From assembly GCA_963575645.1 (NCBI GenBank), contig OY754475.1, positions 8,494,001 through 8,558,000 on the forward strand: DNA of 64,000 bases, read 5' to 3'. Below, piece by piece: positions 39,201-51,200 of the stretch. The first letter of the stretch is position 1; each line of letters begins with the position of its first letter. This stretch comes from Xanthostigma xanthostigma (lineage: Eukaryota; Arthropoda; Insecta; Raphidioptera; Raphidiidae). Both the position numbers and the translations under genes were made by a program. The notes beneath the pieces were generated by a model. It was not told the origin of the DNA. It was given only the letters and a program-made list of their open reading frames with translations, and did not search any database.

Positions 39201-42200
39201 CCATCTTCAGAAATTTTTTTTTATAAAAATCAATTATCATAATAACTTAAAAACTATCACTAAAAAGGAATTAAAGACTGGCTGCCCATAACGAATTGAT
39301 TGATAAAATAGACGTTAAATATAACCTCTGTATGTCCTTGAAGAATTGAATTTTTAAAATTTGTAATGAATAATGCTATTATAATAAAATTTATTATTAT
39401 CTAAATCGTCCATAATTATGTTAAGATTTTTTTGTGGTTCTGATTTGATGACGTCTAACAATATTATATGAAATTTTTCCAATTCATTCAGAACAGTAGA
39501 TTTATGTTTAAATTCTAAAATTTGAAAATAGTTCTTAGGATCGTAATTATGGTTTTCATTATTTAAATGAGAAGCAAAGCTGGATTTATGGTTGTAAATA
39601 TTTTTTAAATCAGTAATATTGGTTCGGGGGCCAGCGACCTATTTAGGTCGTCCATTTCCGCGCGGCTGAAAAACTCGCAAAATGCTCAGACAGTAGTACC
39701 ATATAGCATAGTGGCCGTCAGCTGCGCCAGTATCGGTGGAATAGCCTCCCACGCACGGTTAAAAAGATAATATTTTTTATAACCAAATCTTTGACAAACG
39801 TCTGTTAGGTACATAGGTATCCATGACTACTTATCAAAAAACTGTTCGTTATTAATTTTTCATTAAAATTCGATAATTCAAACTCTTCTATTAGAAAGTA
39901 GATATTATACTAATTAATTTATATATTTTTTAGATTATTTCGAAACGTCATCTAGTGAAATATTGATTTATAATTTATTATTTTTTGTCAATATAGGTAT
40001 AGTCTGAAAAAAATTGGTCGATAATTTTATTTATTTGAATAATATTTTTTATCATTACCTATCGATTGAAAACTTGTCAAAAGATAGTTATTAATGATCT
40101 TTCATACAAAAAAAAACGTCAGCTGGCTGTACGATGGTGGATGTTACGTCAGCTGATCATACGAACTTGACGAAATTAATATGAATTCAGTCATTCCCTA
40201 TCACATGAAACTTTGTCAAAAGGTAGTTTTTATAATATTTAAAATAAATAAAATCGTCAGCTGCTTGTATATTGGGGGAAAGATTGTCAGCTGATACAAA
40301 AAAGGGTGTGGTAGAAGAGAAAGTTGGGAACGTCGATATTTTGGCGGTAAAGCTGTAAAGCGTCGATAGCAATCGCTATGATACAGTTGAAAATCATTAG
40401 GTTGTTCAGGAAGTATTACATCTCTTGCTGCTAAATTATAATTTTTTCGAATAGTGAGTATATTACGGCACTTGCACAAATCTTCGTTGATTAATTTTAA
40501 CGTTGAACTTTTCTTTTGACAAAATACACAAAAATTCTAGCCAATTGGGTGACGGGACCACTTCAAAAATGTTGACATTTTATTATATTAAAGAATTTCT
40601 GATATCGTGCGGGTAATGGATCGTATTCAATATGATATTTGCTATTCGTTGCCATGGTTAGCTACATAATATTATGTTCCACGTCATGTAAAAATTAATC
40701 TAAGCATGCCGAACTAGTTTATTTCTGACAGATTTATAAAACAAAAGAGCGGCTGATTTCTTTATTTTCAAAATATTTCCGAAGCTATAAAGCTACCTAT
40801 TCCCCCGATAGTGCCGCAGCTGACGGCCACGATGCTACATAGTCCAACTGTCTAAAGCTTTTTACGAGTCTTTGAGGCATGCGGAAATTGGTAAGAAAAA
40901 CCTGTTACTGGCCCCCGGACTATATGTTCTTTAAACCTAGTACGGAAATTTCGACCCGTTTGGCCTATGTAGCTTGCTCCACATTCACAAAATAACCGAT
41001 AAACACCGCCATTATCTAAAATATCGTCCTTATCTTTAATTTTCACTAAATATTTTTTTTGAAAGAAATGTTAATATTGTAACGTTTAAATATATTCTTT
41101 AGACTATAACAATTATTGTTGAAAAACGGTATTATTCAATCGTCTAAATATTAAAAATCGTTCGCATAAAAATTGGAAGACACGATGATCAACTGTTTAA
41201 ACAAATGCCCGTGGCTTCACTTTATGATGAAAAGTCTATCTTAATTTGAATATACGTTCGGACTCATGTATTTTCAAGTGATTTTACTCACGTATTTTCT
41301 AGGTTTTTAGTTCCTACTTCTCACTCAAAGTGTCTCCACCTACGATGCTCAGCCAAGGAAAAACAACGTTGAACAGCAAATTAACAAAGAACTTTTTTGA
41401 TTGGTTTATGCCTATCACGAAGTGAGGATGAAGGAGAAGTTGAAAATACACGAGCTGATTCATCACGATAGGTTGAAAATGCATGAGTTCTACCGTAACT
41501 TGATAACTATCTTATACTTTAAGTTTGGATATCGATCGATAGTGTACTGAGTAAATTAACATTGATCCAGTCGGTTTCGAGCGATACCTGCAAAAAATAC
41601 TCGAAAACTCGCAAAAACCAGTAAAAAAACGAAGCTAGAAGTACCGAAACAATTTTACATATCGATAGCGTTAAATTTTGTATGCATGCCCGAACTTCTT
41701 CCGATTTTTATTATGAAATGGCGAGCGAATCTACACTCCGTATCCAACAAAATTTATTATGCATAATGCATTAATAGTTATTGGCGTAACTACTAATGTC
41801 TAAGTCATTCATTGCGCTGACAGGTCATGACTTAGCCTACAAGTTGCGCCCATAATTTTATTCAACAATTGCGCGTTATTCATGTTTTAATTATAATGAG
41901 ATGTTGTAAATATCTATTTATTTCTTTATAAAAAAAACTGTCAATACTAACAGCACCAAACAGCACGATTCAATGTTTTGGTTTGAGGTTAGCCGGTTAT
42001 GAATAAACTCCATGTCGAAAACATTCGGCCTCGCAATTTTAGTCTCAATGGGTAACAACAGGGAGTTGTTGTTACCTACTATTTCGTTACGACTCAGAAA
42101 ATAGTTACGTTTATTTTCATTACTCCACAATGGCCGAGCTAGTAGGAATCTTCATTGAGTTATGACAAGTAATTGTCACCAGTCGGTAAATGGCTATTTA

Positions 42201-45200
42201 GGGTTCGGTTTTTAGGTATGATAAAACATAAATAACGCGCATGAGTTGAATAATCATACTGACATACCTGTAAACTCTGCAAACGGCTTGAGTGTCGTGG
42301 CACGGGTTCCACGAAGCGTCGAAAACTATGACTCGATTAGCTCCGACAAGATTAATACCGAGCGAACCGGCTCGAGTCGAAACCATAAAAAGATGAATGT
42401 TTGGATTTGAATTGAATTCGTTTATTAATTTTTCACGTTCTAGCGCCGAAGTCGATCCGTCCAAACGATAATAGTGCGTATTTTTAAGCCATTTTTCCGT
42501 CGTACCGGGCACTTCGAATTTTTGTAAAAACTCTTCGATGAGATTCAACGTGAACAAAGACTGACTGAACAACAATATACGATCGCTCAGCGCCATACTC
42601 TCGCGTATTATGCAAAACAATATTTCCATTTTCGCTGAATTTTCCAAAATTCCCGGAGTGTATCCTTTCAGAAGTTCCGTGGCCTAAAAAACAAAAAATT
42701 ATTACTCACAAGCCAACTTATTTGACACGCATATTTCAAGGGGGAAAAAAATGAAGTGTGAGATGCGCGTTTGTTAAAAACAATCGGTCGATAACTTACC
42801 CAGTCATATGGAATGCCAGCATCTTCTTTCATCGGTTTAGCTGCAGTTACTGGATCTATTTCGGCCTCTTCTTTAATCTCAGAACTTTCTGAATCTTTTT
42901 CCAATTTCTTTTCTGTATCGTCTATCGTGTCGTTTTCTTTCTTCGGTTCAGTTTTAACTTCGTCTGTTTCCATTTTAATATCTTGTTTCATGTCCAACGA
43001 TTGAATATCCGATTTATTCTCGTCTTTGATTTCCGTTTTCGGAGGCTCGTTGTTAAACCACGGCTTCACGTCTGGTTTATATTCATTGCCCCACTGTTGT
43101 TGTTGCGGATACGGCGGATTATATCCGTACATGTTCGGATTATACATCTGGTTGTTATAGGGTGGTCCGTAATAATTGGAATTGTAATTTCCGCCTGGCG
43201 GCGCGTTATTATAATAATTATTCGGCTGCCCGTAGTTTTCGTTCGGATTCGGAGGCTGTGCCGGGGGCGGGTTATTATACGGCGGATCTGAGACATTATT
43301 CTGATCGCCGGCGCCAAACTGGGGCCCGTTCTGATTATACTGCGCTCCGCCCGAGTTCTGAGGATACTGTCCGCCATCGCTGTTATTGAACTGGTTTCCG
43401 GGCGGAGGGGCGCCGCCGTGGAACTGGGGCGGAGGAAACTGGCCGGAAGCCGAAGACGAATTGTTATCGAACTGGCCGGGAGGCGTGAACTGAGGCGTTC
43501 CGTTATCAAATTGTCCGGCGGGTACGGGAGTCGTTTGGCTGTTTTCGAATTGGCCGGGCGTCGGAGGCGTAGCGTTCCGGTTGTATTGTTCGGAAGAGCC
43601 GGACGGAGTCGTCGCAGCTGTCGAAGGAGGACTCGAGTACTGTCCCGGCGTGCTGACGGCGCTGTTGCTACTGTAAGGTGTTCCCGGAGCATTACCGAAC
43701 TGGCCGTTGTTCGAAGAAGGACCTCCGGCGTTCGTCGAGTTATTATAAGGACTCTGTTGGTTGTTGGGAAACTGACTACCCGATGACTGTGCATCGTTAG
43801 CAGCAGGGGCGGCGTCTGGCGCCGACTGAGTATTTCCTCCGCTGTAATTGTTACCGGTCGGCTGGCGATCGCTTCTTCCGTATTCCGAATTGTTCCACTG
43901 TTGTTGGGGCTGCTGCTGCTGCTGCTGTTGCCAATAATTTGAATCGGGCTGATTTCCATAATTCTCGCCTTGATTCGGATAATAGTTGCCACCGTAATTG
44001 TTTCCGTCAGCAGGATAATAATTGTACTGATTATTCGGAGGGTAGTTTGGATAGTTCGGTGGATAAGAATTATAATTTTGATTTGGATATTGCATGTTTG
44101 ACGGAGGATACGGAGGTTGCTGTGTCTGGTTAGGGAATTCCGGTGTAGTGTTTTGACTGCAGTTTGAGTTCGGAGGCGGAGGCACCGTCGGCTGAGGCGG
44201 CGCATTAGACGATTTAGGTGGCGCGTTTTCTGTTCTGTTAGTAGTATTCGGCTGAACAGACGCTGCCGGTTTGTCAGGAACTAGTTCGCCGGTTTCGGAC
44301 ACGGGTGCCTCTTTTATATTTCCCTGGAGAAGCAAATATCGATCGGTTACATGCGCAAATTATCGTATCGCTACTGTTTTAAATGTTCGAATTAATTTTA
44401 TTTATTTAAATATGATGAATAACTCCCAGGTTTATCTTAGTCTAGTACCAATGAAAGATGTAAGATAACACGCTCGTTCTTCCGTAGTCAAAATAGTTAT
44501 TGGCGTAACTAGTAGTCTAAGTCATTCATGGCGCGCTGACAGGTCATGACTTAGCCTACAAGTTGCGCCCATAATTTTATTCAACAATTGCGCGTTATTC
44601 ATGTTTTAATTATAATGAGATGTTGTAAATATCTATTTATTTCTTTATAAAAAAAACTGTCAATACTAACAGCACCAAACAGCACGATTCAATGTTTTGG
44701 TTTGAGGTTAGCCGGTTATGAATAAACTCCATGTCGAAAACATTCGGCCTCTCAATTTTAGCCTCAATGGATAACAACGGAGTTGTTGTTACCTACTATT
44801 TCGTTACGACTCAGAAAATAGTTACGTTTATTTTCATTACTCCGCAATGGCCGAGCTAGTAGGAATCTTCATTGAGTTATGACAAGTAATTGTCACCAGT
44901 CGGTAAATGGCTATTTAGGGTTCGGTTTTTAGGCATGATAAAACATGAATAACGCGCATGAGTTGAATAAAAGAACTTATACACGATTTTTTTTAGGAGT
45001 TTCTATGTATTATAAGCATCTCAGGACAAAAAAATCATAAAAAAAGACACTGACCTTTTTATCTTTCCTGGGTCGAGGTTTTCGCGGCCGTTTCGGTTTT
45101 GTTTGTGGAGCAACGGTCGTAGTACCGCCGGTCGGAACCGGTACGACACCAGCAACCTCTTCCAGATCTATATCAACCGCATCTCCTCCCGCCCGCTTTT

Positions 45201-48200
45201 TCAAGAAATAATACAACACGTCCGGATGATTCCATATCTGTAAATAAAGTCATCGAAATGCTTACAATGCGACTATTAAAGCCCATTTACACGATGCCAT
45301 TTTCTTGTACGCACAAGAGCAATAATTGCATGCAATAAATTTGGCGCAATTATTGACCTTCAACAATTGTAAGCAACTGTTTACACAGGATAAAATTGAA
45401 TGCAATTATTGAAGGCAAATCTGGTACAAGAAATGATTGCAAGTGTATTTGTTTACACCAATACAATTATGTTTAGGAGATTATTGCTTTCAAGTCTTGT
45501 TTTGTCTAAACACAGACTTGTACGTACGTGTACCATTTATTGGCGGCTTGCTTCAAGTATTGCACGTATTTGCGTTTGCGAATTTTTCATTTAAGTGTTA
45601 AACGTTTCAGAAGAGGTTGAAATATGAGTCAACGAGTGTTTAAAGGCCCATTTAGATGATACAAGTTTCTACGTCAAACCGTTCCTTTTGGAGTTATAGA
45701 ATAACAGCGTACCGAGCATTTGTTTTGAACTCGACGTCGGACAAAAGCTTTTCAACTCACCTTGCAGCAAACGGCAAACGCCTTCAACGGATTTGGAACT
45801 GCCTTTGTGCGCACGACTTCATTCATGAACGTGTCGTAGAGCTTCCGTTGGAATTCGGTCATTCTCACTAACATGACGTACTCTTCTTTCTGAGGAAGTG
45901 ACATTTGCAGCACAGCATGGGAACGCCTAAATTGAACAAAATACAAAATTATCATATACATTATCATATGTACGGGAGATTAATTAATGACTGCTTTCGT
46001 TTTTAGGTTAAAAAGAGATTCCATTATAATACGCGCCACGGATCTAAAAGGTTCGGAAGTTAGTCACAAACAGCGTCGCAAAGGCACATTTTAGAGCCGC
46101 TGAGACTCCCACCACCTCCCAGCTACCTGCACGGAATGTGCGCTCGTCGGTGATTGGCCGTGATCGCTCGTTGCCTTTGTCACTTGTCGTTTTCCCGCTT
46201 TAAAGTACAGTCGAGCACGATATTGTCAAGTTGTTATTGTTATTTTAGTTTTGTTGAGTTGCGAGTCTGTAGTTTTTCAACAGACTGTACAAGCGCAAGC
46301 CCGCATACGCATCTAACTTCCGAGCCTTTTAGATTCGTGGCGCGTATTATACCTAACTTCGCACCTTATTACAATTTTCTCTATACTAATATTATAATAA
46401 ATAGAGTTTAAAAAAAAACTAAAAAACACGCTTTATATCAAAATAAAAAGTAAAAAATATTTTTTTTAAAATAAGCTTTAAACAATAATGAATAAAAAAA
46501 TACTAGTATTATTGTGAAAAAAGCGTGGGGCGCTTTGTTCCACATTTTCGTACATCGAGCTCCCCACGCTTTTTTCACAATAATACTAGTATTTTTTTAT
46601 TCATTATTGTTTTAAGCTTATTTTAAATATTTTTTACTTTTTAGTTTGATATAAAGCGTGTTTTTTAGTTTTTTTTAAACTATATTTATTTTCCACTTTT
46701 TAGTTCGATTTATTGTCAAAAATTTGCCGAAAAAAAAACAAATTTTTTATTTCGGCGTGGACGGGATTAGAACCCACGACCGGTGAATCCGAGAGTTGAC
46801 GTCAGTGAAGACTAGCGCCTTAGACCGTTCGGTCAACGATTGCTCTTACAGTAGTGGCATAACATACTAACAGTAATAAACCACTTGCTGTAGTCCAAAC
46901 GAGATTACAAACAAACATACATACATACAAACTTACAAGTGAAACTACTATAAAGCGTGTAAAAAGGTAAAGTTTGTAAGTAAGGATGAAGGAAGTAATG
47001 TCTGAAACTACTCATCTGATTTCAAAAATGTTTTCACCAATATTTAGAATGGAACAATTAATAGACACGTTTGAATATTATACCTTTGTACAAAACCTTC
47101 AAGCAACGAGTGCAGAACGTGCGCCCTGTATCGCATCAATCTAATATCCTGCGGTGTCGAATCTATACACTGTCCGTTCTGTATCGGTCTCTCGAACATG
47201 TTGGAAAACTCCGTCTTTGTACCGAGATAATTCGGTCTCACAAAATCAACCATGCACCAGTATTCAAGTAAATTGTTTTGCAACGGATAACCGGTTAAAA
47301 CAACTCTCCGTTTCGACCTGATCTGTTTCAATGCCTGAGAAATTGAAGCGTGCGAGTTTTTTATGCGATGTCCTTCGTCACAAATGACCAAATCGGGTCC
47401 GGGTTTTACGAGCGCCGAGTGAATTTCTGAAATAAATTCAATTATGTAAGCAAAAGTTCCCTATTTTTTAATTACGATGTTTTTATGTCTAAAAATTTGT
47501 ACTTGAAACTTTCAAACGTCAAATATCTGCCAATGATAGATATACACGTAATTTATTTTGTTTTAATCAGTTTTAAAAGTACAGTAGAGACGCGTTAATC
47601 CGAACCTTCATAATCCGGATTCTTTGGTAATTCGGACAGTCGTTTGATAGTATTATGTACATTGTAGTCCGGATTTTTCCAGTTTCAGTAATCCGGATCA
47701 TGATACTTAGTTATTGAGTAGCTGTACCGGCACTATTTGCGTCAACACTATTGGCCGGCGGTGTGTTACAAACAGTTACATACATATTTGTTGTCAGAGA
47801 AGTGAGAGAAGTTAGGTGGTTTTAGTATGTATGTAGTCGTTGTCAAACTCAGAATTACATAGAGAACGCACTATGGCGCCGCGTAAACGATCACACGTTA
47901 CTTTATCACTGCAAGTAAAAAACGAAATTCTTGACAAATTAAAAAAGGGAGCCTCAAATAAACAGTTAGCCGCAAAATATGATTATTTTAGTTTGTTTTC
48001 TTGATAATTAAAATTACATCCAGTAATCCGGACATTTTGATAATCCGGATCAGCTGTGTTTTAATTAGTCCGGATTATCGCGTCTCTACTGTACTAGAAT
48101 TCTATTTATTGATTTTTAACAGACTTCATTAACTGACTTCAAAAAAAGGAGGAGGTTCTATGTTCAACTGTATATATATATATTTTTTTTATGTATGTTC

Positions 48201-51200
48201 ACCGATTTCTCCGTCAATTATGGACCGATTTTCAAAATTATTTTTTTATTCGAAAGAGTGCACTTCCGAGGTAGTCCCATCGGAACCAAGAGAAATCGAG
48301 GGAAACTCTCAAATTTCAAAGGCACGCATACTTGGCCTACCCATTGCAATACTTTATCTAACACTAAAAAGAGAAAAATAAAATATTTTTAACAAAAAAA
48401 TTGAACCGACTTCAAAATATGCACTGAAAAGTAAAAAATAATAATTATTGTTATTTGTGTCACATCGGAATTCGAAAGTAGCAATTTAAATCTTACATGT
48501 CTCTAGTTCTCGGAATAGATTTCATTTTGGCTGACACCGACTCCAAAAATAACAATAATTATTATTTTTTACTTTTTAGTGCGTATTTTAAAGTCGGTTC
48601 AATTTTTTTGTTAAAAATATTTTTTCATCACAAAAACTATTTAAATCTAACCTCAATGTAATCGATAAAACAGATCCCATTTCAATGATAACAAGTGAAC
48701 TAAAATTTAAATTAACCGACTAAAGGACTTTACCATCAAACATTGTTTTGTTTTTGTCATCCTCTTCGAGATCGACGACATCGGAAGGTTTTTTCTTCTT
48801 TTTTGCTCTCGAATTTCTCTTCAAACTCAATAAACGATACAGTTCATAGCCAATGAGAAGCACACCGCCATCTTTGTTCCATTCTTGAATGACTTTAGCC
48901 CGCGCTACTAAACTTTTATGACTATCGTTTAAAACATGCAAATTAAAATTTCTCTCTCTAACTTCGCCCTGTGCTTGTAACGGACTAGAGCTCGCGTCTT
49001 TTGGCAACCACATATTGAATTCAGCCATCCAGTTTTGCAGCGTATTGATCGGCATTATGCACAGAATGGTTTTTGCCGACGTGTGTCTCAGAAATATATC
49101 CGAAAAACAAACAACCTACGAAAACAATTCAAATATGTAAAATAAATCGAATGGAGCGCCTAATCAAATAATCTTATTAACAGCTTGTGTCGAATCTACA
49201 GTCATAATAATAGTCCGAGAGCAACTGAACTTTTTGGAATTAGATCCCAAAAAGTTTATTAGCTCTCGGTCTATGGGCTATGTGCAAGAAGGCGGAGTTA
49301 CAAATTTTTCGATGCGAGCGTTTGTGGTGGGCACTAGGGGAAACTTCAAACTCAAATTTTCCGTATGTCAGTGAGCAATGTTTATTAAAAGTGAAAATAG
49401 TTATAATTTTATGAAGTTTTTTAATTACAAAGAAAACATAGGAAAACTAAGCGATCTGGAAATGCTTGTTGTGTTTTGGGCTGTTGCGCTGATGGCGATT
49501 TAAGTAAAATAAACACCATTGGCGCCCTAATTTGACGTTCCGCTGTCAGTGTAAACAAATTAGCATCAGTTTTTCTTATAATATTTTTTTTTGACACACC
49601 ATGGCCAACTAAAGTTTTTGACTTATCACCTTAGAAACATGTCGCGATTTCCATAAAAAGTGAGTTCAATAACTCTCTATTACCCACTAACGGCGCTAGT
49701 AGGCTTCGTGCACACAGCCTATAACCAGGAATCGCTGATGACCTCAGCTGTTGAGCGTCTATAATTTACTATAACCAGGAATATTATCGAACAACCGATA
49801 CTTTTTTACATTCTTATCCGTATTCAAAATAATCTGATTCCGATATAATTCCTTAAAAAACTAATATAACACATCCGTAACATCTCAAATAGTAAGATTA
49901 ACGATGAATCATCTGAGTCTGTTTTCGAAGTCGAACTCGACATTCGCGAAAAATTTGGGGTAAATCAAATGTTTGACACGCTTTTGCGTACACAATTTTC
50001 GTTCTGCTTACTATACCGTTTGTTTAGTTTGACTCAATAGGTCATATGCATGTGTTTTTTTTTATATTTTTAATAGACTATTTAGTCAACCATAATACGA
50101 AAAAAATTGATAATCATTTAAAAATGTAATATTATCATAAGAAAAAAAATAATAAATTTCACATTCAAAAATTGACAGTTTAAACAATCGGCCATGTTGG
50201 CGGGCTTATGTGACGTCATGATATACGCTGCATGTCAACCTTGATGTCAAATTGCCAATGTTCTAAATGAAGTTTATTTGTTGTTTTCTCTAAATACTGA
50301 CATAATCTTACTGTGAGACAACACAGTCGTCATGGAAACTGTTGTTGATATATACTTTGACGTCATGCTGCGTTTTGAAAATTCAAAAATAGCGCGTATT
50401 TTCTACATTTCTTTTTTATTATTTGTATTTTTTTGAGTGATCAGATTAATAAAATAACCATTACGATATGATCAGGAACTAAAATATATTTCGAAATAAA
50501 AATTTAATCCAATTTGGAGCCTCATGCATATGACCTATTACTCTTGTATGTCATTATAAACGAGCTTCACAGTACATACACATAAATTTTTACCTGTAAA
50601 GTTTTACCCAATCCCATCGAGTGAGCCAAAATACAGCCGAATCCTGTCGACGTGTTAAATCTATCGATACTTTCAATGACGTTATCGAACAGAAACCTCA
50701 CGCCTCCTATCTGATGGGGTTTTATTATTCTGGCGATCTGTGACGCGATGTAAATATCCGGTTCATTTTCAGGATGACCGACGTTGACGAGAACTCGACC
50801 CTAAATCGATACAACATCGTTAAAAGTTCGCAAACGGACATGACGCAAAACCGGGAACAGTTTAGTTACCTGTTCGTCGGGGATGTTGTAGGTGTCGTTG
50901 GTGTGCATCCCGGAATTGCACGGATCTTCGTCGGGTTCCGGCTCCGGTGGTTCATCGTCTTCGGACAGAACGATACAGTCGTCGTCGGACGAACTCGATA
51001 TTGTCACAACGTCTACTCGACAAAAACAAAGCGAAATAATTTTTAAAGCTCACATACTAGTACCAATTCAAGTGAAACTTCTTTAACTGTCAGGAGTGAA
51101 GAAAATGGACCGTTAAAGAGGAATTAGAATGGATTGGCTGGCGGGCAGTGTAGGTACAAATGCGCTGAAGAGGAAATGGACTACGAGCTGGCTACGGAGA

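Noticed and set aside
43066-44205. 379-codon minus-strand ORF and several plus-strand ORFs over exon 14
   Set aside because: Shifted-frame shadows of the Pro/Gln/Asn-rich exon, with Arg/Ile-rich nonsense composition.
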